From assembly GCF_001693435.1 (NCBI RefSeq), contig NZ_CM004509.1:1984001-2048000 (forward strand): DNA of 64,000 bases, given 5' to 3'. This DNA is from Gilliamella sp. wkB7. Lineage in GTDB: Bacteria; Pseudomonadota; Gammaproteobacteria; Enterobacterales; Orbaceae. Both the position numbers and the translations under genes were made by a program. Below are positions 28,984 through 38,896 of this stretch, one piece after another (positions within the stretch are counted from its first letter, which is position 1; every line of letters begins with the position of its first letter). Below the pieces are notes generated by a model. It saw only the letters and a list, made by a program, of their open reading frames with translations. It ran no database searches and had not been told where the DNA came from.

Positions 28984-29801
28984 TGGTTCGTTTATTCAGT
29001 TCAATGGCCATTGGTCTATTATTACAAACAAGCAATGTATGGGCGGCAGAGTTAGCAATTGTTATTGATGATTTTGGCTATAGACAACATAATGAAGAGC
29101 AAATTATTAAACTTTCGCCTAATATTACGGTGGCTGTGTTGCCTAATTCTCCAAATGCACATCGTATTGCCAATATTGCTCATGAGCATGGCAATGATGT
29201 GATGATTCACTTACCAATGGCTCCGTTTGGTAAGCAGCCGTTAGAGAAAGATACGTTGTATCCTTATATGGAAGAAGAGGAAGTTGATCGTATTGTAGCA
29301 AATGCGGTAGCGCATGTACCTTATGCAATTGGAGTTAATAACCACATGGGCAGCTTAATGACATCCAGCCAAATTGGAATGGAAAATGTTATGAAAGCGT
29401 TAAGTTACCACTCAATGTTTTTTTTAGATAGTAAAACCGTCGGAAAAACAGCTGTCAGAAAAGCGGCAAGTCTTTATGATATTCCAGTTGTAGAACGAGA
29501 TGTATTTTTAGATGATAAGCAAAATGAAGCTGTTATCAGTCAACAATTCGATTTAGCTATCAAAGTTGCACGTAAAAATGGTTCTGCCATCGCGATTGGG
29601 CATCCTCATCCACAGACGCTTAATGTGCTTAAAAATAAATTAGCTAACTTACCGTCTGATGTTGAATTAATCAAAATTAGTCAGCTTGTGGTGCCATTAA
29701 CAATAGAATCTAAACCGAAAGTAACATTAAAATATATTTTTGAAAACTGTATAAAATCTTTAGAAGATGCATGGAATTTCAATAATGATCTCAATAAATA
29801 A
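28971..29801 (+). CDS. yibQ: Divergent polysaccharide deacetylase family protein YibQ
   Basis: This exported 276-aa protein has a signal peptide (cut near NVWA, about residue 25) and the divergent deacetylase fold: AIVIDDFGYR (28-37), IHLPMAPFG, GVNNHMGSLMTS and AIAIGHPHPQTL. Its place after envC is the same as in E. coli. Its exact substrate is unknown. Its stop directly abuts the convergent rapZ stop, with no base between them. Confidence 0.88.
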   Translation: MVKIVVRLFSSMAIGLLLQTSNVWAAELAIVIDDFGYRQHNEEQIIKLSPNITVAVLPNSPNAHRIANIAHEHGNDVMIHLPMAPFGKQPLEKDTLYPYMEEEEVDRIVANAVAHVPYAIGVNNHMGSLMTSSQIGMENVMKALSYHSMFFLDSKTVGKTAVRKAASLYDIPVVERDVFLDDKQNEAVISQQFDLAIKVARKNGSAIAIGHPHPQTLNVLKNKLANLPSDVELIKISQLVVPLTIESKPKVTLKYIFENCIKSLEDAWNFNNDLNK

Positions 29802-30650
29802 TTACTTTTTTTCTAATGTTCGATGGCGAATTTGTATTTGTTTATTTTGTGCTTTAAAAAATTCAGCTAATTGCTCTGCAATGAAAACGGAACGATGTTG
29901 TCCTCCAGTACAGCCAATCGCGATAGTTAAATAACTTCGATTATTTTTCTCTAACATTGGCAACCATTGTTGCAAATAATTAGCTGTTTGATAGATAAAA
30001 TTGGTTACATCATCTTGTTTTGATAGATAATTAATTACAGGCTCATCTAACCCTGTCAAAGGCCTTAAATTGATATCCCAATGAGGATTAGGTAAAAAAC
30101 GGACATCAAATACAAAATCGGCATCAATAGGCAAACCGTGTTTAAACCCAAATGATTCAAAAATCATAGTTAATTCACGCTCTTTTTTACCTAAAATACG
30201 CGTTCTTAAAATGTCAGATAATTGGTGAACAGAAAGATTATCTGTATTAATGACCAAACTAGCATGCGATTTTAATGACTCTAAATAATTTTCTTCAAGA
30301 TCGATTGCTTCTTCAAGTGAATGTTTTTGATTGGCTAAAGGGTGTATTCGTCTTGTTTCACTATAACGACGGATAAGAGTGTTACGGCTACAGTCTAAGA
30401 AAATAATTTCAGGCGTTACTGATTCAGGAAGTTTTTGCAGTATATCATTATCAAATTCAAAATTGATAGGCAAATTGCGAATATCAATGCTAACAGCGAC
30501 AGGCGTATCATTGTTTTTTAATGAATCGGCTAATTGTGGTAATAAAGCGACAGGAATATTATCAACACAATAAAATCCCATATCTTCTAGCGCCCGTAAA
30601 GCAATTGATTTTCCAGAGCCGGAACGGCCACTCACTATCATCAGAATCAC
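29802..30650 (-). CDS. rapZ: RNase adapter protein RapZ
   Basis: RapZ binds sRNA GlmZ and delivers it to RNase E, so tuning glucosamine-6-phosphate synthase. It is 282 aa (E. coli 284). The Walker A loop GRSGSGKS is at 8-15, Walker B-like EIIFLDCS near 98 and the C-terminal [14 protein letters not shown] near 250. In E. coli it lies in rpoN-hpf-ptsN-rapZ-npr; here none of those genes is adjacent. Confidence 0.94.
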   Translation of the reverse strand: MILMIVSGRSGSGKSIALRALEDMGFYCVDNIPVALLPQLADSLKNNDTPVAVSIDIRNLPINFEFDNDILQKLPESVTPEIIFLDCSRNTLIRRYSETRRIHPLANQKHSLEEAIDLEENYLESLKSHASLVINTDNLSVHQLSDILRTRILGKKERELTMIFESFGFKHGLPIDADFVFDVRFLPNPHWDINLRPLTGLDEPVINYLSKQDDVTNFIYQTANYLQQWLPMLEKNNRSYLTIAIGCTGGQHRSVFIAEQLAEFFKAQNKQIQIRHRTLEKK

Positions 30651-30734
30651 AATTCAACCTCCATTATTGATTGTTTGTACAAGTATATACTGTTTGTTTG
30701 TAAAGATACAATTTAGTAAATATAGGATACTGAT

Positions 30735-31331
30735 TTAATATTCGGTTTTAATCCTAGTAATAAGTTGTTTAAGCGCTTGTCCTCGATGTGAAATCTGACT
30801 TTTATGTTCTTTTGTTAACTCGGCAGCGCTACAATTTAGTTCGGGTACATAAAATAAAGGATCATAACCGAAGCCACCTTCTCCTCGTGTTTCATTTAAA
30901 ATGATGCCATCCCATTTTCCCAAACAAATAATGGGTGTTGGATCATTTTCATGTCGCATAAACGCTAATGCGCAATAAAAATAAGCGGTACGTTTTTCAC
31001 TTGGTACATTTTTTAGTTCTTGCAATAATTTTTGATTATTGCTTGCATCGTTACCATGTTCGCCTGCATAACGGGCAGAATAGATCCCCGGCGCACCATC
31101 AAGCGCATTAACCACTAATCCAGAATCATCAGCGATTGCTGGTAATTTAGTAAATTTAGCAGTATGTCTTGCTTTTAATATCGCATTTTCAATAAAGGTT
31201 AAACCAGTTTCATCCACCTCAGGTACATTGAACTCTTTTTGTGCAACAACATTAAAACCAGCATCGGCTAACAGGTTTTGTAGCTCATTAACTTTACCTT
31301 GATTATTTGTGGCTAAAACAATTTTTTGCAT
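30735..31331 (-). CDS. rdgB: XTP/dITP diphosphatase
   Basis: RdgB cleans the nucleotide pool by hydrolysing dITP, ITP and XTP to monophosphates. It is 198 aa (E. coli 197). The HAM1 signature residues lie in [13 protein letters not shown] (4-16), [24 protein letters not shown] (68-91) and [10 protein letters not shown] (about 153-162). It lies between rapZ and rluA on the same strand with gaps of over 80 nt. Confidence 0.95.
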   Translation of the reverse strand: MQKIVLATNNQGKVNELQNLLADAGFNVVAQKEFNVPEVDETGLTFIENAILKARHTAKFTKLPAIADDSGLVVNALDGAPGIYSARYAGEHGNDASNNQKLLQELKNVPSEKRTAYFYCALAFMRHENDPTPIICLGKWDGIILNETRGEGGFGYDPLFYVPELNCSAAELTKEHKSQISHRGQALKQLITRIKTEY

Positions 31332-31416
31332 TTTAATTTCCTTACCATAACTGGTTTGTCAAATATTACCATTAGTGAATTTTATGTAACAGCCGTTATT
31401 TAATATATGAATATTT

Positions 31417-32073
31417 TCAAAAATCAGGCTCGCATGTAAAAGTCATGCTTTCTCCTGTTTTAGGATGATTTATTGTCAGTGATTGGGCATGTAACAACAA
31501 TCTTTGAGACATCGAAAATGCCTCAGGATGTGCATAAAATTTATCTCCCAAAATTGGATGTCCAATAGCTTGCATATGCACACGTAATTGATGTGAACGT
31601 CCTGTAAACGGAAATAATTTAACTCGGGTAGTATTATTCTCATTTCGTGAAATAACTTGATATTCAGTTAATGCATGTTTACCGTTTTCAAGATCCACCA
31701 TTTGCCTTGGACGATTCGGCCAATCACAAATTAAAGGTAGTTCAACTTGTCCAGTATCTTGCTCAAGATGTCCATGTACCACAGCAATATATGTTTTTTT
31801 GGGGATTCGTTCACGAAATTGTTTTTTTATGTCTCGATCGGCTAATTTTGATAGCGCTGCAACCATAATACCACTGGTTGCCATATCTAAACGATGAACC
31901 GATTCAACATAACTGTATTTTTGTTGTAAACGGTGAATAATACTATCAATAAATTGAGGTTTATTACCTGATACAGATAATATCCCTGGCTGTTTATTAA
32001 CAACGACAATATGGTCATCTTGATGTAGGATAGAAAGCCAAGGGTCAATAGGGGGATGATATTCCAAAAGCAT
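31417..32073 (-). CDS. rluA: rRNA/tRNA pseudouridine synthase RluA
   Basis: RluA makes pseudouridine at 23S rRNA 746 and at tRNA position 32. It is 218 aa (E. coli 219). It has no S4 domain, as expected. The catalytic aspartate is Asp63 in HRLDMATSG, and PFTGRSHQLRVHM (about 154-166) is the second conserved motif. The start is MLLEYHPPIDPWLSILHQDD. Confidence 0.93.
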   Translation of the reverse strand: MLLEYHPPIDPWLSILHQDDHIVVVNKQPGILSVSGNKPQFIDSIIHRLQQKYSYVESVHRLDMATSGIMVAALSKLADRDIKKQFRERIPKKTYIAVVHGHLEQDTGQVELPLICDWPNRPRQMVDLENGKHALTEYQVISRNENNTTRVKLFPFTGRSHQLRVHMQAIGHPILGDKFYAHPEAFSMSQRLLLHAQSLTINHPKTGESMTFTCEPDF

Positions 32074-32130
32074 TTATATATGACAATTCTTAAAATAAAA
32101 TTGTCATATATTCTAGCAAACTCAACAAAA

Positions 32131-32156
32131 AGCGCCAGTTTTATAAAAGCGGCGCT
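32131..32156 (-). terminator. Intrinsic terminator after dsbB
   Basis: agcgcc / ggcgct, extended by the inner A/T pairing gctttt-aaaact, gives a hairpin whose minus-strand end is TTTTT. It lies 10 nt past the dsbB stop. Confidence 0.75.
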
Positions 32157-32165
32157 GGTTTCAAA

Positions 32166-32684
32166 TTATATTTTCTTTGCTGGAAAGAATTGAGAAATTA
32201 ATATGGTTAGACCTACAAAAAGATAACAAGCAAAAATAATAATCATCCATTGAGACATTTCGATGGTTAAAAAAGTCCAAATTTTATCGGCACATGAGCC
32301 ATAGGCATTAAACATACTTGGTAACCATTGATTTAAAGGTAACCAAGATGGAAACTGAACGTTAATTGCACAGGTATCACTAAAATTAGGTTCAAATTGT
32401 AAATGAGCGTGAAATGTCGCTAACATAAATCCTTTATAGGCACTAAATAACCAAACCAAAATTCCGACTAATCGAAAAATATAATTATTAGGCTTAATTA
32501 ATCCGATAATGCTTGCGATCATAATTCCAAAAATAGCACAGCGTTGATAAATGCATAATGTACAAGGGGCTAGATCTAACACATGTTGAAAAAAGAGCGC
32601 TGTTAATTCAAAAATAAAGGTAGAAAGGAATAATAAAAACCAAGCAGCTCTGCCGTTTGAGTAATGATTGAGTAGTGATAACAT
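32166..32684 (-). CDS. dsbB: Disulfide bond formation protein DsbB
   Basis: DsbB reoxidises periplasmic DsbA and passes electrons to quinones. It is 172 aa (E. coli 176) with four membrane helices. The redox pairs are visible: Cys41/Cys44 in CTLC after the first periplasmic turn and Cys105/Cys131 in the second loop. dsbC lies 15 kb away in this window; dsbA was not seen. Confidence 0.95.
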   Translation of the reverse strand: MLSLLNHYSNGRAAWFLLFLSTFIFELTALFFQHVLDLAPCTLCIYQRCAIFGIMIASIIGLIKPNNYIFRLVGILVWLFSAYKGFMLATFHAHLQFEPNFSDTCAINVQFPSWLPLNQWLPSMFNAYGSCADKIWTFLTIEMSQWMIIIFACYLFVGLTILISQFFPAKKI

Positions 32685-32832
32685 ACTATTTTATTCCTCC
32701 ATATTCCGTTATAATTACTTATCTTTAATTATATCGAAAGTAATCTATCTAATTTTTAAGTGATGCTAGTGTAGTTTATTTTCGGATAATGTAAACGACT
32801 TTTATATATTGATGGCGGATTAATCATTTCTT

Positions 32833-33822
32833 ATGGATTCAAACGTTCCACAAACAAAATTGCAAGTCTCATTTGTCACAATTTCAGAAGAAAATGCGAC
32901 ACAACGAATTGATAACTTTTTAATTACACACTTAAAAGGTGTGCCTAAAAGTATGATTTATCGCATACTAAGAAAGGGTGAGGTGAGAGTTAACAAAAAA
33001 CGCGTTAAACCTGAATATAAATTAAATAATGGCGATGAGATTCGTATTCCTCCTATACGCGTTGCTGAAAAAACAACACCCGAAATTTCAACTAAGCTTA
33101 ATAAAGTTGCTGATCTGGAAAAGGCAATCATCTATGAAGATGATGTGATTTTAGCCATTAATAAACCTTCTGGCATTGCCGTTCATGGCGGTAGTGGTTT
33201 AAGTTTTGGTGTCATTGAGGGGTTACGCGCATTAAGACCCGAAGCAAAGTTTTTAGAATTAGTTCATCGAATTGATCGTGAAACATCGGGTGTACTATTA
33301 ATAGCTAAAAAACGTTCTGCATTAAAAGCGTTACATGAGCAGCTTAGACTTAAACAGATGCAAAAAAATTATTTGGCATTAGTAAAAGGAAATTGGCCAT
33401 CAGAATGTAAAGTGGTGCAGGCACCATTACTTAAAAACGTATTAAAAAGTGGTGAACGTGTTGTCAAAGTTGATAAAGAAGGAAAGCCTTCTGAAACGCG
33501 ATTTAAAGTTGAAGAGCGATTTGATTTTGCAACTTTAATTAAAGCCAGTCCAGTTACAGGACGTACTCATCAAATTCGAGTTCATACTCAATATGCTAAC
33601 CATCCAATTGCTTTTGATGATCGTTATGGTGATAACCAATTTGATATGCAACTAGCAAATACCAAGCTTAACCGATTATTTTTACACGCGGCTAATGTGA
33701 AATTTATTCATCCGAAAACTTTACAAGAAATGCAGTTAAATGCACCGATGGATGATAAGTTGCAAGCATGTTTAAATCAGCTTAGAAATGATAAATACCA
33801 ACAAACAGAATCATTAAAATAA
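32833..33822 (+). CDS. rluC: 23S rRNA pseudouridine synthase RluC
   Basis: RluC makes pseudouridine at 23S rRNA 955, 2504 and 2580. It is 329 aa (E. coli 319). An N-terminal S4 RNA-binding domain (about 18-80; PKSMIYRILRKGEVRVNKKRVKP) precedes the catalytic domain with HRIDRETSG (about residue 154) and TGRTHQIRVH. The gap from dsbB is a divergent promoter region. The histidine phosphatase gene starts 11 nt after its stop. Confidence 0.94.
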   Translation: MDSNVPQTKLQVSFVTISEENATQRIDNFLITHLKGVPKSMIYRILRKGEVRVNKKRVKPEYKLNNGDEIRIPPIRVAEKTTPEISTKLNKVADLEKAIIYEDDVILAINKPSGIAVHGGSGLSFGVIEGLRALRPEAKFLELVHRIDRETSGVLLIAKKRSALKALHEQLRLKQMQKNYLALVKGNWPSECKVVQAPLLKNVLKSGERVVKVDKEGKPSETRFKVEERFDFATLIKASPVTGRTHQIRVHTQYANHPIAFDDRYGDNQFDMQLANTKLNRLFLHAANVKFIHPKTLQEMQLNAPMDDKLQACLNQLRNDKYQQTESLK

Positions 33823-33833
33823 AAAGGTAATAA

Positions 33834-34502
33834 GTGCGAATGAAAGATCTCAATTTATACTTAATTAGACATGGGCAAACAGAGTGGAATATTAAAGATC
33901 AAATGCAAGGATCGCAAAACTCTCCTCTTACAGAACAAGGCGTTTTAGGGGCTAAAATAACAGGGCAATATTTAAAAGATGTCCCTTTTTTGCAAGCATA
34001 TTCCAGTACTCAACAACGTGCTAAAGAAACACGTAATTATATCGCTAAGGAAAATATTAAAGATATTCCAACATTTGAACTGTCTGATTTGCAAGAAATG
34101 GATTTTGGGGATTGGGAGGGTAAACATGTACCGACTCTTAAAAAGGAAGTGCCAGAATTTACGACTTATTTAACCGATCCTGCTAATTTTGATGCTTCTG
34201 TCAATAAAGGTGAAAATTATCTTGATGTTCTAACGCGTATGAAACAAGGACTCAATACGATAATCCAAAATGCACCACAAAATACGGGTAATATTTTAAT
34301 CGTTTCTCATGGAACGGTATTGCGGTTATTACTTTGCGTATTAAATGGAGGTGATTGGCGTTTACACCGTGATGATCAATACTTTCCGCGCATGTTAAAT
34401 ACCAGCATAAGTGTTGTTAATTATCAACAAGCGGATGATGAGTCAGAAGGAAAATTTACGGTTAAATACTATAACAATGTCGATCATTTAACGGATAAAT
34501 AA
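33834..34502 (+). CDS. Histidine phosphatase family protein (phosphoglycerate mutase-like)
   Basis: This 222-aa enzyme has the RHGQTEW motif (phospho-His, about residue 13) and the second catalytic histidine in IVSHGTVLRLLL (about 164). These mark the phosphoglycerate mutase/phosphatase branch (GpmB, CobC, AlpA relatives). The GTG at 33834 has AAGG 6 nt upstream; ATG 33840 is the alternative. It is probably co-transcribed with rluC. The true substrate is unknown. Confidence 0.82.
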   Translation: MRMKDLNLYLIRHGQTEWNIKDQMQGSQNSPLTEQGVLGAKITGQYLKDVPFLQAYSSTQQRAKETRNYIAKENIKDIPTFELSDLQEMDFGDWEGKHVPTLKKEVPEFTTYLTDPANFDASVNKGENYLDVLTRMKQGLNTIIQNAPQNTGNILIVSHGTVLRLLLCVLNGGDWRLHRDDQYFPRMLNTSISVVNYQQADDESEGKFTVKYYNNVDHLTDK

Positions 34503-34519
34503 TCGGTGATGTAAATTTT

Positions 34520-34557
34520 TTATTATCTCTCAAATAACATAAAATGAGAGATAATAA
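34520..34557. terminator. Bidirectional terminator between convergent genes
   Basis: ttattatctctca pairs with tgagagataataa around a 12-nt loop. A T run precedes it (for the minus strand it is an A run). It serves the phosphatase gene on one side and bepA on the other. Confidence 0.75.
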
Positions 34558-34570
34558 GCCTATCTAGCGT

Positions 34571-36025
34571 TTATCTTTTACTGTATTGTGCGTAACGTTG
34601 TTGTAGCTGTTGTAACTGTTTAATTCGAGCCTCAATCCTCGAAATCATGATTTGATCGCCTTTCGTTTGGTTTTTAGCATTTTGTAATATTTGGATTGCT
34701 CGTGGAAATTGACCTTCGAGTGCAATCAGTTCTGCTTGAGCACTCATTTCTTTCGCTCTTGAATGCGATCCCCCATAAGCTGAAATCAGCAACTCCCAAC
34801 CATTAGTATCATCATTATGATCAAAAGTATATCGATGAAGTAGACTTATGGCTTGTTGATAATTTTTATTTTTCACATAAGCATTAGCCAAATTGAGTTG
34901 TAATGCGGAGCTATTTGGTGATTTTTTTAATGCCGTTTGCAATCGATTAATTGCAGCATTATTGTTATTTGTACTTAAATCAATATCCGTCATTAAATCT
35001 ATGTACCAAATGTTATTAGGATCATTATCTAATAATGGTTGCAGTTGTTGTTTTGCTCTTTGATAATTACCACTTCGGTAATCGGCTAGAGCATAACCAT
35101 AAACGATAGCAATTTTGCTTTGTTCATTATTGAGTTTTTTGTAATCTTCGAGTAACAATTTGCCTGTATTGATATTATTACTAATTAAAATAGCTAATCT
35201 TGCTTTAGCTAAATAATAATTGAGTGATGGGGCAATATCTTTTTTAGAATATTGCATTGAACGATTTCGAATATCGGATAAACGGCTATTGGGTAATGGG
35301 TGAGTAAGTAAAATTTCTGGCGGCTTACTACTAAAACGGGTTTCATCAGCTAACTTTTGTAAAAACTCTGATGAAGCATATGGATCAAATCCTGCTTTAG
35401 CAAGTGTTCTTAGACCAACACGATCGGCTTCTTGTTCATTACTTTGTGTAAAACTAATCATGCTTTGCGTTGAACCCGCCATGGCACTTGTCATTGCCAT
35501 CATCCCAGCTTCTGGATTGGCTAATGCTAATAATAAAGAACCTAATGTGGCACCCCAAACATAAGGGCTGTTGCGATTTTGGTTTTCCATTGCCCTAGCT
35601 AAATGACGTTGAGTAACATGACCAATCTCGTGAGCCATGACAGACGCTAGTTGGCTTTCATTATTCGTATCCAATATTAATCTAGAGTGAATAACCACAT
35701 TACCGCCAAAAAAAGCAAATGCATTAAGTACATTGCTTCGCATAATATAAAAGTGAAAAGGTGTTTGCACTGATTCCGCTTTTAAAACTAATTTTTTACC
35801 TAAATCATTGATATATTGATTTAAAACAGGATCATTAATGATAGGGGCATCAGCGCGTAATAGTCGCATATAATAATCACCCATCTCCATCTCTTGCCCT
35901 ATACTTAATGTTGAAGCAGCAGCCGTACCTATATCAGGAAGGTTGATATTATCGGCATAAACTAATGGGGCATTTTGTAGTAATAACGATGTAGATAGTA
36001 CCAATGCGACTGCTTTTTTTAACAT
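34571..36025 (-). CDS. bepA: Periplasmic M48 metalloprotease/chaperone BepA
   Basis: BepA (YfgC) assists LptD assembly and degrades misfolded outer-membrane proteins. It is 484 aa (E. coli 487). Signal peptide to about residue 24 (cut after VYA). The zinc site HEIGH is at 132-136 with the third ligand in NEQEADRVG (about 198). The C-terminal half (about 285-470) is TPR-like, with NANAYVKNKNYQQAI-type repeats, as in the E. coli protein. Confidence 0.93.
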   Translation of the reverse strand: MLKKAVALVLSTSLLLQNAPLVYADNINLPDIGTAAASTLSIGQEMEMGDYYMRLLRADAPIINDPVLNQYINDLGKKLVLKAESVQTPFHFYIMRSNVLNAFAFFGGNVVIHSRLILDTNNESQLASVMAHEIGHVTQRHLARAMENQNRNSPYVWGATLGSLLLALANPEAGMMAMTSAMAGSTQSMISFTQSNEQEADRVGLRTLAKAGFDPYASSEFLQKLADETRFSSKPPEILLTHPLPNSRLSDIRNRSMQYSKKDIAPSLNYYLAKARLAILISNNINTGKLLLEDYKKLNNEQSKIAIVYGYALADYRSGNYQRAKQQLQPLLDNDPNNIWYIDLMTDIDLSTNNNNAAINRLQTALKKSPNSSALQLNLANAYVKNKNYQQAISLLHRYTFDHNDDTNGWELLISAYGGSHSRAKEMSAQAELIALEGQFPRAIQILQNAKNQTKGDQIMISRIEARIKQLQQLQQRYAQYSKR

Positions 36026-36144
36026 TGTTTCAACCTATAAGAATATTAACTGATTACTATTTTAGCCGAAAAAAAAGACAATTTCACTTTGAATTGCTCA
36101 TCAACTGTTAGGTATATCAGGCGTTAATGATAAAAAATAATAAA

Positions 36145-36741
36145 TTATTGGAATACAGCGGCTCGAATTTTTTCGATATCAACATTTTCGATGTATTTGA
36201 CAATATTAGGGTAAACATTATAGTGATGACCAAATTCAGGTTTCATTAATTCATTAATGGCTTGAGATTTTGACCAATTTTGGAAGACTATACGATACAT
36301 AGCTACAGCAACACCCGTGCGATCACTACCATGCCAACAATGAATTAATATTGGTTTGGGCGATTGATTAATAGCTTTTAGTATCTCAATTATTTTTTCG
36401 TCAGAAATATTTCCTGCTCGTATTTTGATCCAAACTTCAGAAAGAGCCGTATTTTCTAACTTATCGCGATCACTATGCAGTAAACGTAAGTTAATTATGG
36501 TTTTAAAGCCTAACTTTTCAAGATATTGTATCTGTTTTCTGGTCGGCTGTTCTGATCGTGAAAGATCATTAGATATTTTATAAAAATTATCGGGTAAATT
36601 ATCACTAGGTTTCATATTAGATTGACAGCCAATTATCATCAAGCAGACACAACACAGCATTAATGAATTTGCTAATTTTACTTTGATAAAATCATAACAA
36701 GATTTTAATTGTTGTGTTGTGTACAACATAAATAGATACAA
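36145..36741 (-). CDS. Lipoprotein dual-specificity/tyrosine phosphatase family protein
   Basis: This 198-aa protein has a hydrophobic leader ending LMIIGC, a plausible lipobox with Cys39, so it is probably an anchored periplasmic lipoprotein. The phosphatase signature HCWHGSDRTG (Cys135, Arg141) is the C-x5-R motif of protein tyrosine/dual-specificity phosphatases. An earlier FYKISNDLSRSEQPTRKQIQYL stretch matches the DSP-like family found with periplasmic phosphatases. Start choice is uncertain (ATG 36741 or 36729). It starts 11 nt after the proS stop on the same strand. Substrate unknown; inositol phosphates or phosphoproteins are possible. Confidence 0.75.
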   Translation of the reverse strand: MYLFMLYTTQQLKSCYDFIKVKLANSLMLCCVCLMIIGCQSNMKPSDNLPDNFYKISNDLSRSEQPTRKQIQYLEKLGFKTIINLRLLHSDRDKLENTALSEVWIKIRAGNISDEKIIEILKAINQSPKPILIHCWHGSDRTGVAVAMYRIVFQNWSKSQAINELMKPEFGHHYNVYPNIVKYIENVDIEKIRAAVFQ

Positions 36742-36752
36742 TTTATTAATTT

Positions 36753-38474
36753 TTAAACCAATTGACGACGGTTTTGGATAAATTCAATGATGTTTTCAAT
36801 TTTCACCATCTCTTTATCACCACCACAACGATGTTTATATTCCACTTCGCCATTATCCAGATTTCGTTCACCAATAACAATGGTGTGCGGAATCCCAATT
36901 AACTCAGCATCTGCAAACATCACGCCAGGTCGTTCTTTACGATCATCAAACAACACATCAATACCTGCAGTTTGTAAATCTGCATAAAGTTTTTCTGCCG
37001 TTGCTTGTACTTTTTCAGATTTATGCATGTTCATAGGAATAATGACAACACTAAATGGCGCGATGGCTTCTGGCCATACAATTCCACGCTCATCGTGACA
37101 TTGTTCAATCGCTGCGGCTACAATACGACTTACGCCAATACCATAACAACCCATGATCATAACGTGGTTTTGTCCATCTTCACCTTGAACGGTTGCTTTC
37201 ATCGCTTCTGAATACTTCGTTCCAAGTTGGAAAATATGCCCAACTTCAATGCCACGTTTAATTTGTAATGTGCCTTTACCATCTGGACTAATGTCCCCTT
37301 CAACCACATTACGAATATCTTCAATGCGCGGTAGGGCAACGTCTCGTTCCCAATTGATATTAAAGTAATGTTTATGATCAATATTGGCGCCCGCACTAAA
37401 ATCACTCATTACTGCGACATCTCGGTCAATAATGATTGGCATATTTAGGTTGATTGGACCTAATGAACCCGGGCCAGCATTGACAATAGCGCGAATTTCT
37501 TCGTCAGTTGCAAACTCTAGTGGTGAAGCAACAATGTCAATTTTTTCAGCTTTGATTTCATTTAGAGTATGATCACCACGTACCAATAATGCAACTAATT
37601 GATGACCACTTTCTTTAGTTGCTTTTACCATTAATGTTTTAACGGTTTTTTCAATTGGTAAATTGAACTGTTGAACTAATTCATCAATGGTTTTGGCGTT
37701 TGGTGTATCAACCATTTCCATTGTTTTAGTCGGTGCTGCACGGTTTTGAGTTGGCGCTAATGCTTGTGCCATTTCGATATTGGCTGCATAATCCGATTCA
37801 GTTGAAAAGACAATATCATCCTCACCACTGTCAGCTAAAACTTGGAATTCGTGTGACCAACTCCCTCCAATTGATCCTGTATCGGCGCGTACGGCTCTAA
37901 AGTTTAAGCCAGCACGAGTAAACACGGCACTATAAGCTTTGTACATGTCATCATAAGTTTCTTGTAATGATGCTTGTGAAGTATGGAATGAATAAGCATC
38001 TTTCATAATAAACTCACGTGAACGCATTACCCCAAATCGTGGGCGAACTTCATCACGAAATTTGGTTTGAATTTGATAAACATTCAATGGCAATTGTTTA
38101 TATGAACTCACTTCATTGCGTAGTAAGTCAGTAATTACTTCCTCATGCGTTGGTCCTAATACAAAGTCACGATTACCTCGGTCTTTAATACGTAATAGTT
38201 CTGGACCATATTGTTCCCAACGTCCGCTTTCTTGCCAAATATCAGCAGGTTGGACAACAGGCATTAATACCTCAATTGCTCCCGCTTTATTCATCTCTTC
38301 TCGGACAATGTTTTCAACTTTTTTAAGTACACGATAACCAGTTGGCAACCAAGTATATAAACCGGCCGCAACTTTTCGGATCATACCGGCACGTAACATT
38401 AATTGATGACTAATTACTTCAGCATCAGCTGGCGTTTCTTTTAACGTAGAAAGAAGATATTTACTTGTTCGCAT
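36753..38474 (-). CDS. proS: Prolyl-tRNA synthetase
   Basis: ProS charges tRNA(Pro). It is 573 aa (E. coli 572), the bacterial type with an editing domain inserted between motifs 2 and 3 (about 225-405, which clears Ala-tRNA(Pro)). Motif 2 is visible in [27 protein letters not shown] and motif 3 in [14 protein letters not shown]. The C-terminal anticodon-binding domain follows ([29 protein letters not shown]). Confidence 0.97.
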   Translation of the reverse strand: MRTSKYLLSTLKETPADAEVISHQLMLRAGMIRKVAAGLYTWLPTGYRVLKKVENIVREEMNKAGAIEVLMPVVQPADIWQESGRWEQYGPELLRIKDRGNRDFVLGPTHEEVITDLLRNEVSSYKQLPLNVYQIQTKFRDEVRPRFGVMRSREFIMKDAYSFHTSQASLQETYDDMYKAYSAVFTRAGLNFRAVRADTGSIGGSWSHEFQVLADSGEDDIVFSTESDYAANIEMAQALAPTQNRAAPTKTMEMVDTPNAKTIDELVQQFNLPIEKTVKTLMVKATKESGHQLVALLVRGDHTLNEIKAEKIDIVASPLEFATDEEIRAIVNAGPGSLGPINLNMPIIIDRDVAVMSDFSAGANIDHKHYFNINWERDVALPRIEDIRNVVEGDISPDGKGTLQIKRGIEVGHIFQLGTKYSEAMKATVQGEDGQNHVMIMGCYGIGVSRIVAAAIEQCHDERGIVWPEAIAPFSVVIIPMNMHKSEKVQATAEKLYADLQTAGIDVLFDDRKERPGVMFADAELIGIPHTIVIGERNLDNGEVEYKHRCGGDKEMVKIENIIEFIQNRRQLV

Positions 38475-38896
38475 GAATTTATCCCGAAAAATAATTTACT
38501 TATAAATATACTGAAAATGCTTGCTAGTTTAGCAGTACCCAGCGCAACACTAAAGTAATTTTATCGTTATTTTTGATGTGAAATAGATAATGAGACCATC
38601 AAAAGAGTATCAAACAAAGTAAGTTACTTGCGATAAATGCCAAATCTAACTCAAAAGTATCATGCATTATAAATTGGGGATTATTGTGAAATTGCAGGCA
38701 ATTTTATAAAAATTTAGTATTAAAACTGATACTTTAATTTTTTTGGACACAATAAGTATCAAAATAGATATTTTTCTAAAAATATATCATATTGATTATA
38801 TTAAATTTTTTCGCATTTGTGTGACGTAGATCACGTTGATAAAGGTATTAAGTTGATATCATACGCGCAAAATTTTAGACAAAGGAGTAGTTCAAT
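38475..38896. promoter_or_regulatory. proS / sdaC divergent regulatory region
   Basis: This 422-bp gap has no gene. The octamer AAGTATCA or its core AGTATCA appears at 38606-38612, 38655-38662 and 38754-38761, and inverted (tgatactt) at 38728-38735, giving an 8-bp inverted repeat with an 18-nt spacer. A CRP site follows at 38820. Confidence 0.45.
38820..38835 (+). promoter_or_regulatory. CRP-binding site upstream of sdaC
   Basis: TGTGACGTAGATCACG matches 9 of 10 conserved CRP bases (TGTGA-N6-TCACA). It lies 61 nt before the sdaC start, a fitting place for activation of serine uptake by cAMP-CRP. Confidence 0.65.
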
